Below, piece after piece: positions 25,380 through 54,912 of a stretch of DNA of 64,000 bases. Positions within the stretch are counted from its first letter, which is position 1, and the number at the start of each line of letters is the position of its first letter. The DNA is from Liolophura sinensis (Eukaryota > Mollusca > Polyplacophora > Chitonida > Chitonidae). The stretch covers positions 19,165,501-19,229,500 of the forward strand of contig NC_088303.1 in assembly GCF_032854445.1 (NCBI RefSeq), given 5' to 3'. The notes under the pieces were generated by a model. That model was given only the letters and a program-made list of their open reading frames with translations. It was not told where the DNA came from and did not search any database. Made by a program: the position numbers and the translations under genes.

Positions 25380-27371
25380 TTACTTCGCCATTCCGGCTGC
25401 TGGTTTTTGAACAGGGAGATAAAGCTTGAATTCCGCAGGCAATTCATCTTCTGAGTATAATCTGTCCGAAAAGTAAACCCTCCTGATACGGCAGTTGGCA
25501 TGAATCTGAAAGCAGAAAAGTAAAAGAAATGTTAATATCAAAAGTATTCAAAAAATATACTACACTTTCATTATGATATTATTGATATTATGATATTATT
25601 GGTGAAATTAGCCATGTAACTGAAAACAATCATCCCTAAGTCACAATGATTTTATCCCATTATGTTAACTATTGCAAAACTGTTATGAGATATATTGAAA
25701 TACATTTTAAAAAAATTTAGGGGTTACAGCTTATTATAAGGAAAAAAAAAACATTCTTACCTGTACTCTAAGCGTCTCAATGTAGTTTGTTCCATAAGCT
25801 CTTCTCGTAAAGTCTGACAAGTTAAACTGAATCTGGTTCCAGCCATCATCCAGTCTCATGGGCATGGTACAGATGAAAGGTTTGACACGTGTCGTGCTTT
25901 GGTAATTGCTTGCCCTGAATCGCCTCTTCACGTTCTTATCGTCTAATACCTGCAATTCAATTAAACAGAAGGCTAAAGTGGTTAAACTGTACTATATAAA
26001 AAGGGAAACAAAAAAAGAAAAAATAGACAATACAAATTCTTTATTTAATCTCGTAAAAATCTGCTGCTAAGTAATATAGACAATGCTACACACCTGAACT
26101 TCAAATGTGAAATATTTCTTCAAGTTCTTGATGATCATCACCAAAAATGGAAGTTTGATGCCAAGTGTCTTCTTTTGGTCTGCTGGACATGTGATAAATG
26201 TGGTGCTGAAATAATAAGCATAATTAGTTAGTATGGTATCAGACACAAAAAATCAGTAATAATTAAATTGCATACATAAATATATACATAAATATTAGAT
26301 TTGAATTTAGTTTCATATTTAATATATTAAGAAAGCAAGATGCAAAGCAATAATAAAATGCATGTAGAAGAACCATGAGGAATTATGAACTTCTTTCCTA
26401 CACGAAGACGATATTAATTGTCAAGTACTAACTTAAGCTATAATTATTTCCGCGGTTTTTCTTACCTGACATTTGTTCCAACAATCTCTAAAACTAAGGA
26501 CTGGATATCATTGTCAGTGATTCGTTTGATGTGCCCATTTCGGACCTGAAAAATGGACAAAAATGACATTTTATTACGATAACTGAGATAACTAAATAAA
26601 CCGTGAACAAAGCTAAGCTGTGATGGCCAAAACATCATTCAAAAGCTGTCCTCCCACATTGCCATGCTAAGTAGGTCAAGTCATCCAAACATGGCGGCCA
26701 GTCCCGATATGGTTGAAATTTTAACATTCCTCATTAGTTTAACACTTGACAACAGTGTCACTCAAAGCCTTTAAAAACATAAATTAATACCGCTGTTGCT
26801 TGATGTGTTCACTTGATTGATTTGTTCCATCTTTAACGAAAACCTGGCTCTAAAATATTAAACAATTCGCAATGCAACATTCACACTTAACAGTAAAATT
26901 GCAACAACAACATATAGACATTTTCAGAACAAAAGTATCGGTTAAGCGTGGTGTACAAAATGTCGTATTTTGGTACTTTCTTTGAAACCATGCCACATTA
27001 GAACAAACTTTTACAGATTACGTCCATTGCTGGAATGGAATAAGAATTACTCATGAGTTGCACACACGTGACATGAGACGCTGACAGTTCCGAATGAAAT
27101 TCAAATTTCAACAAACTGATCGGTGACATCTATGGTCTCAAACAATCAAACAAGTATCTCAGACAATATATGCAATGATAGTCCTGATAACAGTTAACTT
27201 TAAGGTAGTTCTATGATTGTGTAAAAAGTGTAAAACACTAACGTACATGACACACAGCGAGCGTGCGTGCAAACACGTTTTACTTACCGTCTTGTCCCAT
27301 ATTTGTAATGGTTTGCTACCGATACTGTAAAGTATGGACAAAAATCCACTCTGAAATGTGTTCTTGAACAT
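25380..27371 (-). CDS. CFAP20: Cilia- and flagella-associated protein 20, 5 exons, 196 aa
   Basis: CFAP20 (DUF667 family, formerly C16orf80, BUG22 or GTL3) is a small, very conserved protein of the axoneme and centriole that seals the inner junction of doublet microtubules. Exons on the minus strand: 27371-27288, 26545-26466, 26205-26094, 25949-25761, 25505-25380; total 591 nt with all phases matching. The start [18 protein letters not shown] is diagnostic. Later blocks include [53 protein letters not shown] and [11 protein letters not shown]. The tail reads [20 protein letters not shown], the last residues being the least conserved part. Human CFAP20 is 193 aa. The fold is an all-beta domain with no membrane segment. 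Its neighbours CSNK2A and CCDC113 match the human neighbourhood. Confidence 0.97.
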
Positions 27372-27550
27372 TTTCACGAGCTTGTGTGAGTATGTAATCC
27401 TACAACTGCGAAAACTAGTTTGATGAACTTGCACTGCCCTGCGTTGGTTTTAAGCTCTACGCCTGTGAGTTGTCAAGTGAGGACGTCGGTCTGTTGTAGC
27501 TTCTCTTACCCTCGTTGCCAAGAGCCCAACAGGAGCGCGTAGTAATACCA

Positions 27551-27563
27551 GTTGCTATGCGAC
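27551..27563 (-). promoter_or_regulatory. Weak X-box-like site upstream of CFAP20
   Basis: GTTGCTATGCGAC, 180 bp before the CFAP20 start. The left half matches the RFX half-site GTTRCY, while the right half TGCGAC fits RGYAAC at only four of six positions. A true site is plausible for a ciliary gene but unproven. Confidence 0.3.
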
Positions 27564-28321
27564 TCCAGTTAAACTTTCTTTTAAAATCACATCTTTATGT
27601 TCTCTTCGACTCTATACATTCGTGAAGATGTGTTATATAAAACCGATCATTAAGATATAGTTAAATAATCTCACACCGACTTGTTTCTGGGTGTAACCTG
27701 GGACTATTTTTTTGGCCATCACAGTAGGTCATTTCCTTGCTGGGTTGTGACGCGTCACTTTGCTTGGCACCTTTGTTGCTCAGGTAATCTGCGGCCTTGA
27801 TTCAATTGGCTACACAAATATCATTGTTATCCTTAAATAGTGTTCGCAACTTCCATTCATATTCCATTGAAGTGGTGTGTTGTGTCTGAGGCACGCGTAG
27901 AAAGCATTATACTGAACTACTGTTTTTCCTTTGAAGCTGCCGCTCACCTTAGTTGCGTTCAAAGCCGGTTATTTTAGCCATTTATATCCTTGTACCACGT
28001 GTATATAGCTTGTTACCGTACTAAGGCATATAGGCATGCACTGTGCTGAAGCCATAGCTGGTCTAAGAGATATGCCAACATTAACACAACACAAGGAAAG
28101 GAAAGAATAATATTTGAATTTAAACTATATAAATAAGTAAATAGATTAATAAATAAGTAAAATTATAAAGAATTAGGAAAGAATTAAAAGGAAATTTTTT
28201 GACATGTCTACGGAGGCACACGTTCATGATAAAGGCCCACTGCTTCAGACCCATAATCGTGCCATGCATGCATAGGCTTAAAAATAACAGTCTCAAGGCT
28301 AAAAAAAAAAAAAGAAGAAGA

Positions 28322-28572
28322 GTGAGTGAGTGAGTGCTTGGGGTTTAACGTCGTACTCAACAATTTTTCAGTCATATGACGACGAAGGAATCATTAGGGT
28401 GCATGTACGCGTAATGTGCCTCCTTGTTGCAGGACGGATTTCCACCGCTCTTTTATTTAGTGCTGCTTTACTGAGACGACTTACCGAAGGCAAGTAATCG
28501 GCCCCGCCCGAGCCATTATACTGATACGGGTCAACCAGTCGTTGCACTATCCCCTTCATGCTGAACGCCAAG
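28322..28572 (-). mobile_element. SINE family B, reverse copy
   Basis: Reverse complement of the family B body: (GAGT)n tail, 'ggggtttaacgtcgtact', 'ttcagtcatatgacgacga', 'ggacggatttccaccgctct' and 'ctgagacgacttaccgaagg'. It ends with the variant 5' head 'cttcatgctgaacgcca', shared with the copy at 5248. Confidence 0.9.
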
Positions 28573-29107
28573 CGAGAAAGTTACAACTTCCTTTTTTAAA
28601 GTCTTAGTTGTGAAAAAAAGACGAAGAACAACAAAAATTATATATAACTAACGTAGATGTGTTTTATCAAATCACGTAGGCTGATTTATTAGTCGCACTG
28701 TTGCCTCTCTTACGTCGTTAAAATGTGTAAAGCTGAATGTAAATTATAATCAATGTATACGCCCATGATGGATATATACAAGCTTGTCTGCATGGGTGCA
28801 CCAATGCACAGCGCCCGCCTTGCACCCATAAGCATCTCCCTTGCATGTAAAATAGTACCAAAGCAATATAGGCCTATTATTGTGTTGGTTTACTCGGGAA
28901 AGGCGTGTCTCACATGAAATAGCCTACATGCAAATTATGACTCCAAATGAAGTCCATGCATGCCCATTCTCCAAAATATACGTGTACGGAATATATTTTA
29001 AATTAAAATTGTGGTATATATGTATAGGTGTACACATGGTAAATTAAAATGGTGGAACATGTATACAAGTGCATCCACGCATATTGCACATAACAATAGG
29101 CCTGCCA

Positions 29108-29282
29108 CTGGTACCAGCTCATGCTGACTTTCTCACTGGCCATATGTAAGAAGGTTTTCCAGCAACTTGCAGATGATCTTAGGGTAGAGCCCGGTTTCCT
29201 CACAACATAATGCTGGGAGCCGTCGTATATAAGTGAAATATTCATGAGTACAGCGTAAAACACCAATCAAATAAATGAATAA
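29108..29282 (+). mobile_element. SINE family A, diverged copy
   Basis: Contains 'ccagctcatgctgacttt', 'taagaaggttttccagcaac', 'cataatgctgggagccgtcg', 'aagtgaaatattcatgagta' and 'aaaacaccaatcaaataaat'. The head is missing. Confidence 0.85.
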
Positions 29283-31110
29283 ACATATTAAGAAATTGGC
29301 CAGGTATTGTGCACCGCGTTAAAATGCTGTTTGTAGTATAGCTGTTATATAGCAGCATAAATATAATATATATCACATTTCCTTGATTGCCTGTATGTAC
29401 TACAGTGCAAGTGGAGATTTTTGAATGTATATGTTTGATTATATTAATATAGAAGAAGGTGCGTATAGATTCATGCAGGGTTTTTGTCTCCAGTCTCTAT
29501 AATAAGATGGAGGTAAATTATTCATGTATAAACATAAAACCACAAATCGCCCTCAGATACAGACTTGTGTTATATTTGTCCATATACACTGCATCACATC
29601 TGTAAGGCAAATTCACTGATCGGTGTGACGTGGTTGGTAAGTCGACTATTATACTTGTGTAAAGGAAAGGCCTCTAAAAATCGAGGTAGATATCACCAAA
29701 TAGATCGCTTAAAACTATACATGAATATACATTGGGTTTTTTTTTTTTAGAATTTAGTGCAAAAAATTAAAGGCGTTCAAACATTTGAATTCTATGGACC
29801 ATACGATCGGAGTTTAGGAACTCTCGCGTCACAAAAATTTTTTTCAACTGTCATAATGACACTGAATGTTGAAATAACTCGATGAGTAAAAGATTGCTGA
29901 AAGAATGTTCTCAGAAATTCATTCCTTCTGGAAATATTAACATTTCTGAACATCTGGAAAAAAAGGTGATGTGACGTCAGAGTTTCTAGATACCGTCAGT
30001 ATAGCCCTAAAAGCCCACTATAGTATTTAAATATTTGAATGCCTTTCATCACTCTTCAAAAAATCTGAAAAAAATAAAAGATAAATGAAAGTATTATTTC
30101 TTATAGTTTTCAGATGATGAACCTTCATATTTTAGCTTTCATTTACTTTAACCTTACGAATGAGATGAAGGAATTTTCTTAAATACTGCATTCTATAAGC
30201 AATAATTTCAATGTTTGCTAGCATGTCAAACTCGTTTGTCGATCACCTCGTTGTTGTACATGTTATGTCAGAAAAGTAACTTTTTTGAGCCGTTAAGCTG
30301 AACTCATTCTATGGTATAAACTTATAAACGAAAGTTTGACAAGATGTTTTCATTTGAATAAAAATGTTTCCAATAACATACATATATATGAAATGATTAT
30401 GTATACAATCATCATATCGTCATAGGGCCTATGTATTTTTTTTATCCCATCATGGAAGTTTAATTCCATGACAGCGGATGGTCTTAATTAATTAGATCTG
30501 TCTGTTCCTCTGTCACTCCTTGTTGTCCGTGTAATAACTGTCAACAAAGCCCGATTTTCATAAAATCGTACGTCCAAGTTCACTTTATGAAACCTCATAC
30601 ATGCAAATCAGGTTTGGAAATCATCCATCCTGATCGGTGCATAAGTTTTGCATAATTATAATCACTCAACGATTTTCAAATGTTTTAGTCGTTGATTTCC
30701 GTGCAATAATTGCCCCATGTATGTCGTCTGATTTGCATTAAAATTTGCTGTGAGCAGGTGCTTTTTGTACATGTATCCTCAAATCCAGTTCGATCTCAGT
30801 GTAGTTTTGCATATTTAACGATTTCATTGATTCTAATTGGTTATTGCTTTCCGTGTAATGACTGCGTCAATTATTGTCCGATGTTGATAAAACGTTCGTG
30901 GTTCAAGTTTGAATGCCATCCTGGGCCATGCGAATAATTTTTATACATATTTATTGTGAGAAAAAATATATATATATATGTCGCACTCCAGATTTACTCT
31001 TATCTTAATGTATTTACCAACAATTAAACAATTTAACAATTATATAATTGTGTAGGCCCCTATATACAAATATATACAGAGGTTACGGTGGATATTTGTT
31101 CATCTCTGCG

Positions 31111-31124
31111 GTTGCCATGGTAAC
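31111..31124. promoter_or_regulatory. Perfect RFX-type X-box palindrome
   Basis: GTTGCCATGGTAAC matches the X-box consensus RYYNYYWWRRNRAC at every position. It is intergenic, 3.7 kb upstream of the CFAP20 start and beyond the 3' end of CSNK2A. Function is inferred from the motif only. Confidence 0.5.
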
Positions 31125-32930
31125 TAAATCCCCCACCCCACCCCACCGCAGGTATCCAAATCAGGTTTAGCACTATAATTCACCCAAATGTTTATTTGAA
31201 TAAAAATTCTTTCAAAATTGTTTTAAGTTGAATGTGGATTACATGAAATGTATCCATGCACTATAAACCATGAAGTCCTTCACCTGAGGCTTGGACTTCA
31301 AAACTGGAGGAAACCAACTGGAGGGAACAATAGTCAGGTCAGCTTGAACTCCTAATGTTATTTTGTGTATGTTAAATGTTATTTTATGCGCCCTTGGTGG
31401 ATTTTTTGGATAACAGGATTGCGGGTGCAAACAGTGTGAGAATACGCAGGACCATGCATAAAATGCGCCACACAAATGATGCTGCCAAGGTTTTATCTGC
31501 ATTCGTGGTATTTCCGGGTATTCAAATAGTGTCTTTCATACATGCATGCTGGATTATCCATGTTCTCCACGTTCGGTATACGCTGTGCTGGAGTCTGAAT
31601 CAAATGAAGCATGCATACTTTTTCTTTTAAACTCTGTTCAGCCTCTTGAAGTAGACTTCTGCTTTGGGCATTATGTTGCAGCCGTATATACCGTTTGGAA
31701 CAGACACGTGCTTCGGCGTCTCTGAATTACCTTGCCCTGCACGCCAACTGGATTCTGTATATTTACATATATATATTCCCTTCCACGAAGTATATATTTT
31801 TTTATACAATGCACAGCAAAGACAGCCTGTCCAATCTGTGCGGTGCTGTTATATGTCCCAACATAGAGCAACGTCGGCCTTCTGTTACATCTGAAAGCTT
31901 GTTTTCAGACTAAAAAGTTTAAATTTTGTTCCCCTCATCAATACTGTCTTAGGGAAAATGTGTCCAAATTTCAATTTCCATTACCAAAAACTAAGCATCG
32001 TACACAGTTTTAAATTTTTGTAAAAGGCTATTTGTCAAATTCAATAAGTTGGATGTGAATAGGGCAAGTCTGTTTCATCAATCTTGTGTGAACGCAACTT
32101 AACTTGTTGAATTGTAAAAGGTTTGTAATAAACTTGGTATTTCATTATTCAAACACTGAGAATTCTACCTAAAGCAATGTACAATTTCTTTATATTTGAT
32201 TGGTGTAACACAAAAAAAACGTTTTCATTAATATGACATTAGTGGATTCAGCAGAGCGAAGTCCCCAAGTGCAATCCCCGTCGGAGTGGTTTGCCAGAAA
32301 CACCATATAACATCCCAACTTACAGCTGCAGTCAAACCAGTGCGAGCTGGAATGGACCACGAGAGGCCTTGATCAAGGTTTGATTGGCTGTGGTGACTCT
32401 TCAAGCGAAAGTCTCATGTGATGTAAAACGATTAACAAACATACATTTCTTAAGAATATGTATTAGTCTTCTGTTCCAATTTACTGTGAAATTTGACTGT
32501 GATGTTGAAAATACTCCATTATTTGACTCCAGCATGATGTAAACAATGTCAGAAATAATCCATCACCCAGTCATTGACAAAGGGCGACCTTTCAAAAGTT
32601 CTTTGGTAGACCCACACTTAGAACTAAAACTAGCCTTCCCTTTACCTACAAGGAAAGGGGTGTAAGGAATCCTCCATTATATCAGTCTTCTTGGATAAAC
32701 TTCTGATGGTTTGTCCGCTATTGGTTTCTGAGACGCCTAATGAAGATAATTTATTTTTCTAGAATGCACACCTTTTCTCTTTGGACTCATATTACAACAA
32801 AATTAATCAAATATTTCTTTATTTCAGCCAGACAGTATTGTAAAAGAAGGGGAGGCCGAATTAAGATTGGATTGAATAAGACATCAGAATTCCAAATCCA
32901 AATTCTTACCGGTATAGGCCACATACCATA

Positions 32931-32936
32931 TTTATT
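32931..32936 (-). promoter_or_regulatory. Candidate poly(A) signal of CSNK2A
   Basis: AATAAA on the minus strand, 1.14 kb past the CSNK2A stop codon. A second hexamer lies at 32818-32823. The 3' UTR (about 32.8-34.07 kb) contains no intron signal I can defend. Confidence 0.4.
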
Positions 32937-34073
32937 ACTGTTACTGTGAGTTGCTGAAATGGATGGAATAAAATATCACAAACAAACAAAAAAAAAAAAA
33001 AACACATCTATTGTAGTACTGTACAAATGTTACTTTTATGACTGCAATGCGTATAAGGGGACACATCTGAGAACAAAATGAGGGGAGAATACAGGGAAAC
33101 TGTTGACCTGCCTAGCTGAAATCCACAACACAAACCAATTTGTGGTGAAGATTTCCAGAAATAGATACGATAATTATGTAACATTTATAATGTCAATGTA
33201 ACACGGATCTATCAGCTTACTATTAGCCCCTTTCATTTATAGACGCGTGGCATTCAACAGCACTGTGAGTCTGCGTAAGGTGGAACATTGGCACCATCGT
33301 GGTTGCCATGGTCACTAGAACACTGTGATGTCATGACATCCACTGTTCATGAATATTCATGTCTGCCCCAGAAAATGTTACTTTTGTAAACCTGTCTGGT
33401 TTAACATCTCCCCTCTCCAGCACTGTGTAGGACATCTCCTTGGCTTAATTCACTATCTTAAGGTTCATTTTGCCAGTAATAATATTAATTATATTTATAA
33501 TAATAACAATAATAACGATAATAAAACATAGTTATGTTACTGCTAATTTGAATTCTACAAAGAAGCTGAAGATTTGTTCACTTTCAGCTTTACCACTAAT
33601 TATGAGTCATTTTTTCATTTCTTGACTATACTTCAGTCTGTCTTAAAAAAGGAAACTAAATAAAAAAATAATCAGACCTACAGACTGAAATAAGATAAGT
33701 TATCGGCAAAATTACATAAAATGATGATGTCCAAAAAGAGTGTTGTTGGCACCAATTTCACCCAAAGAATTTCTTAAGTCTCTTCGTAAGGGAGTGGAGA
33801 CATGATAGCTAGTCCAACATTGTGTAGACCACAGGTTTGGCTTTACACAGCTGGTCACCTGATGAATGCCAATGAGAGGGCCTTCAGTTCACCAAGTCCT
33901 GTCACAACACAGTGACCTCGGCTCCCCAACAATAACACAGCCACACGACCTCCAGGCTTTTGTTTGTGGATACGTATCCATCCGGACTTTCAGTCTGAAC
34001 ATATAGTGGATATCAAATGATAACGCCAAGCCTTCCAGATCTGGTGAATGAATTCCTAGGTCCTAGAGTAGCC

Positions 34074-49990
<15,917 letters not shown>

Positions 49991-51194
49991 TCAACAATAT
50001 GTTACCAAATTGGAACGAACATTTTTAAGCACAATAAAGCAATTTCTGTACAACATGAAATTTATAGGTTTCAGTGAATATTTACTGAAGTACACACTGT
50101 CTACTTGGCATACATGATGTCTTTCTTGTAGGCAAATTGTAATGGAACATAGAGAAGAATTGGAACTTGTTAATGAAACTTCAGAAAAACCTGTTAAATG
50201 GTTTTATAATAATAAACTGTTGAATATTGATTTGAAGTTCTGCTCCAAAAGGTTTCGTTCTCACATGTAATTCAAAAACTTTTATTCTAAATTCCATATG
50301 GAAGTTGGAACTTAAAAATCTTTAGAGTTTTTTATACAGCAATGACAGTCTTTTAACAGATTGTGTAAACCTCCAGTGCATTTATTAATTCAGTGTTTTA
50401 TTATCTACACATTAAAAATAGTAGGCATCAGGGCATATCTTACTAAAGACACACACAAAAAAGAGGATAATTGTATGCAATTATAACAGAAATATATGTC
50501 CAAGTATGCTACAACTTATGATTACACATACAGTGCACGGTACAAACAGAACTGTCTGTTTGCACAAAACCGCTACTATCTGTTCAAACAAAAGTCAGGA
50601 TTAGAGAAGCGTACTGTAGTTCTGATTTTGTATTAGTGTCAAAAAGATGTCTGAATGCTTGGTTAACATTCATCTTGCCATATTTTGCGGCATAGGTTGT
50701 AGTCCATATCATCCACTGGCAGAGGTAGTTAGGAGGGGAGTGTCCTGGAATGTGTTCAAGCAACAGTAGATGTAAACTTCTTTCAGGTCTTGTTAGAAAA
50801 TTACTAAAGCAACAAATTAGCATCTCTTTATTCTGTGTAATTACACAGATAGGCCAAAAACGCGTACATGTGATGTCTGAATGGTACAACGGTGTACAAC
50901 TTCTATATTGAGACCGTTCACATCCAAGCACATGCCTTTTCATTAGCACAGTTGCAGGCGTGAAAATATTGTCTAAACAACATGTCCTATACTATCCTTG
51001 TTGACCTTCAGTATCCATACGCTGTGCAGATTAGTCTGTCGTCTTAACACATTAACCAAATTCTGGTACTCCTGCTGAACACAGCATCAAGCCAGTCATC
51101 GAAATGTCCCCAGAAGTGCTTTGATGTTCTCCTTAGGGTCAAAGTCCAATTTTTCACAGAGCAACACCTTACACAGTGAGAGTCAGCGCATTAT

Positions 51195-51208
51195 GTAACC
51201 ATGGCAAC
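51195..51208. promoter_or_regulatory. RFX-type X-box palindrome in CSNK2A leader intron
   Basis: GTAACCATGGCAAC fits the RFX consensus GTHNCCWWGGNDAC at all positions. It lies 3.7 kb upstream of the CCDC113 start codon and within the predicted first (non-coding) intron of CSNK2A. Confidence 0.4.
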
Positions 51209-51995
51209 TTAAATCATAGCCTTTTCATCTCTGTACAAGCAGCATCACATGTACTGTTCCTAAACATGTCTTATGACAAGTTGTCAGTATGAAAACATAC
51301 AGGCCTAAAATGATATTCATTGTGTTCAGGTTAATGAGAAGTAGGAGCCCTGCCATACACCCTTCCAGCACAATGTCAAGATGTCTTAATGACACACTGT
51401 TGTCTTGTATGAACAGCCAACATGAAATTTCATTTGATATTCTCTTCTTGACATTTATAAAACATGAAACTATAAATTACAACACATGTCAACGATTTCA
51501 GTCTCCTGGGAGACCAGCAAAATTAGAAGCCCATCCTCCAAATATTTGATTCAACAATCTATTCCTTGTCAAGCCTGACATTACCCCCAGCCTAGCAATT
51601 CCTCCAGTGACAACAGAGTGCGTTCTGTGATTCAAAGTATGTCACCCACTGATGGAATTTGGATGTGTCGCATTGTCTAAGCGGCATCACCACTATTTTC
51701 TGAAGAAACGTGGATCATTAAGTGTATAATCTTGAACATGAAATTACCTCCCTAGGCAGTAGAACATATAACTTAGAGGCTTTCATGGGCGTATCAACCT
51801 ATTGTGTTCTGTCCTTCGCTACCAACATACACATGGAAGGCGGACGAGGCAGTTTCCTGTGCAACATTATTTTGAGGTTGACATGCGGGAGCAGCCGCCG
51901 CACGTATCAGCCGACTGGATAGGCAGGCTTCGCTTGGGCTCCAATTTTATGACCTGAATGTAAAATGAATATGACATAGGCTTTCACAAACTTAC

Positions 51996-52100
51996 GTTTC
52001 CGAAGTCAAATGATCTAATTTAGCCAGGAAAATTGAATAACTTCACCGGTTGTGGTCAGAAAACTCTCTCATTTCCAATCAAAATGGCGGACCAAGAAAG
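51996..52100 (-). promoter_or_regulatory. Predicted CSNK2A promoter and non-coding first exon
   Basis: On the minus strand, CGCCATTTTGATTGG (near 52077-52091) contains a YY1-type site and an inverted CCAAT box. About 80-95 bp later, AAAC|GTAAGT gives a strong splice donor at 51995. This arrangement (core promoter, short untranslated exon, intron to the acceptor at 49966) would suit CK2 alpha genes, which often have a non-coding first exon. Transcript evidence is needed. Confidence 0.45.
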
Positions 52101-53145
52101 GCTTTGGGGAGCTTTCGGATCGAGGCTAAACATAAATCGCACTTTCTGATAGAGTTAGCTCCCCTGGCTAGTTGGAAAAGTTGTGAACTTGCTTTTGGCA
52201 GTCACCCACTGTCTCGGATCTGAATTATTTTAACGACGGTCAAAAACTTTTGCTTGATATTCCATCTTCTTGATTTTCCCTCAACTAGTCATAGATAATA
52301 CTTAAAAATACGCCAGCAACGTATAATTATTTCGTTTACATAATTAATATTGTTACGCTACGGGACATCTTTTTTTACCTGTTCTGGGACGTGCATATTA
52401 GATCCTGCACATTATCGTCTGTCAGTCATTGTTTCTAATCCATAAAAAATATCCGGTACTATTTGTACAACTACTAAACAAGTCAATGTTAGGTAACAGG
52501 ACAACCCTGGGTCAAACCTCTCTTACCTCTTTTAAATGACTGATTGTGTGTTAATATGATTTCGGTGTCCTTTAGTACAGACACACGCTTTATTTAATGG
52601 TGGACAAGATGTATAAAAACCGGTGTATCCATATAGGCGACGGTGCAAAGTGTAAATTCTTCTATTGGGGTCACTAATTGTAAAGCATGTGTGTTTTAAC
52701 ATGTATTTCAAAAACATGAACAGGAAGTCACATAATGTGACTTTCGGACTGCAACGTGGGACCCCGGCCATAATAGATCTTCAGCTGCACATTGTTCAGG
52801 ACATATTGTCGAGCCGATCATAAAAATATGGTTACTTACACATCGGCCATAAAAATGCTGGTCAACCATGGCTAAATTATGGTTACCTGGAGAGTGACCA
52901 TAAAAATAGTCCAAAATATAAAATAACTATGACCGACAATAAAAACATACACGCTCTTCAAACGTTGATATCTTCTTAACTATTAACTTGGAGTTCAATA
53001 ATATTATATATATGATGTACAATCTTGGCTTACTTTTTCCCTTATAATATCAACTTACGCTTTCACTCCTTACATATCTATATTCAGACCATTGGGAATG
53101 GCCTTCAGTTTGTCAGAACTGTATATTATGAATGTAATAATTAAT

Positions 53146-53283
53146 TTATTTGTTTGGAGTTTTATATGCGCCGTGCTCAAGACTATTTCACATATACGAC
53201 GGCGATCAGCATTATATGGTCGGAGGAAACCGGGAAAAGTCCCGAGGAAAACTACGACCATACACAGGTTGCCGACAGAATGC
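53146..53283 (-). mobile_element. SINE family A, reverse copy
   Basis: Reads 'tatgcgccgtgctcaagact', 'atttcacatatacgacggcg' and 'ggaggaaaccgggaaaagtc' then 'cgaccatacacaggttgc', all reverse-orientation family A. Confidence 0.85.
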
Positions 53284-53470
53284 TGCCTGCATGTTTTAAA
53301 TACGCATGTATATATAGTTTGCATGGAGTGGATATATATTTACGTGTATATACGTTTATAAGACATACTAAACCTATATGGATATTCAACATTAGTGACC
53401 ATGCCGGCTGTATTACGTCCATACCAAGACAGTCTTTCAGATCTGAGTTCTGATTAAGACAATTTGCCGT

Positions 53471-53634
53471 AGGCGTTCGTGGGAAGGTCTGTGAGCAGCC
53501 TGCGGATTGTCGTGGGTTGCACCCGCGTTCTCTGCCCGGTTTCTCTGGACACCCATGATGCTGGCCACCGTTGTATAAATGAAATATTCTTGAGTAGGGC
53601 GTAAAACACCAATAAAATAAATAAATATTAAGAA
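53471..53634 (+). mobile_element. SINE family A, forward copy
   Basis: Reads 'gtgggaaggtctgtgagcag', 'cctgcggattgtcgtgggtt', 'atgatgctggccaccgttgt' and 'gaaatattcttgagtagggc' then 'accaataaaataaataaa'. With the previous copy it forms an inverted pair about 190 bp apart. Confidence 0.85.
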
Positions 53635-53999
53635 TAAAACAATTTGGTTTGAATCAGATTGAATATATAGGTATAAAATAAGGTCTGACGGTTCACCATA
53701 CCATACTTCCTAACCATTTCTTAGTTTATACCTTTAAATTTTCCATGCCTTATGCACCGCCACGTGGTTTTTAATAGATCACGACAGGGGAGGATGTATC
53801 TTTTCGTCGACAGTTTTGAAATACAACTACATGACCGGAAATAAATGTAATTATTGATTGATTGAATTAATCCAAATTGTAAAAATTCGGAACAGCCATT
53901 TGTGTGCAGATTCATACAAACACACATGCATTTGTTATTTATGCATAAACACATAATGATTGCTTCGTAGTACCTATCCATGTCTCATAATACATTGAG

Positions 54000-54003
<4 letters not shown>

Positions 54004-54081
<78 letters not shown>
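54004..54081. repeat. (TA)n microsatellite
   Basis: About 39 uninterrupted TA units directly before a SINE. Confidence 0.98.
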
Positions 54082-54084
<3 letters not shown>

Positions 54085-54103
54085 ATTGTTCTTTCTTTGT
54101 GAG

Positions 54104-54392
54104 CGGCCCCGATGGCTCAGTTGGTAGAGCATCCACTTCAGGGCGGTAGATCGAGGGTCAATCCTTAAGACACACACCTGACCCGTATCAGCATAATGGC
54201 TCGGGCAGGGCAACTTACTTGCCTTCGGTAATTAAGTCGTCTCAGTGAAGCAGCACTAAGATAAAAGAGCGATGGAAATCCGCCCTGCAACAAAAACCAC
54301 ATTACATGCATTCTAGGGACTCATTCGTCGTCATATGACTGAAACATTGTTAAGTAGGCCTACGACATTAAACCCCAGGCACTCACTCACTC
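54104..54392 (+). mobile_element. SINE family B, full-length copy with tRNA-like head
   Basis: The head carries an A-box-like 'tggctcagttggtagagc' (54113-54130) and a B-box-like 'gatcgagggtcaatcc' (54149-54164). The body is shared with the copies at 5248 and 28322, and the end is a (CACT)n tail. It is not a functional tRNA gene: no acceptor stem closes around the head. Confidence 0.9.
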
Positions 54393-54912
54393 TAACTATA
54401 GGCCTACAGTATGTGGTCGTCATCTTTTCTTTTTATATATACATGTACATTTAAAATGATGTATATACATGGATGCATCGAGGTCCTGATGAAGTCTTAT
54501 GGCGAACAGCGATAAATGACCCTTATACCGTATACCCGACACACTGCACGCGAGTTGCTTCATACCGTACATACATGTAACTTTCGCCAATGCGTTGCTC
54601 GACATGAGTTAGCATTGGCATTCCGCAAACTAAGTCCAGTCCAAGCAAAACAAGTCATTTAATCGCCATCAAACTCATGCTTGAATTTGCTAACAACAAT
54701 TAACAGTGCTGTTTCGTTAGAAAATAAAAAAAGAACATTAGAAATTTAATGTTTTCTCTCTGTATGTTGTGATGGATAGTATACACTGTACAAATAGGTG
54801 TACATTTTATGATCTTTTTCGATTTAGTCAACGGAAATATCCGACCTTGAACGGAGTTTAACGAAGCCAACAACAGCGCCATCTGTCAGAGGTGATAAAT
54901 AGAAGAACAGAC

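Larger units (their letters stand above)
27580..32800. other. Intergenic between CFAP20 and CSNK2A
   Basis: Apart from SINE fragments, an RFX palindrome and a weak repeat, I recognise nothing coding here. A tract of decayed repeats at 30520-30870 contains CCGTGTAATAACTG (30527), CCGTGCAATAATTG (30699) and CCGTGTAATGACTG (30851). Open frames are under 90 codons and unlike known families. Confidence 0.5.

Noticed and set aside
52080-52149. Short plus-strand frame starting ATGGCGGACCAAG with good start context
   Set aside because: It ends after about 20 codons with no donor that continues it. The ATGGCGG core is better read as a YY1-type site of the minus-strand CSNK2A promoter.
54113-54165. 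Possible tRNA gene
   Set aside because: Same reasoning: a tRNA-derived head of a family B SINE without the 3' half of a tRNA fold.
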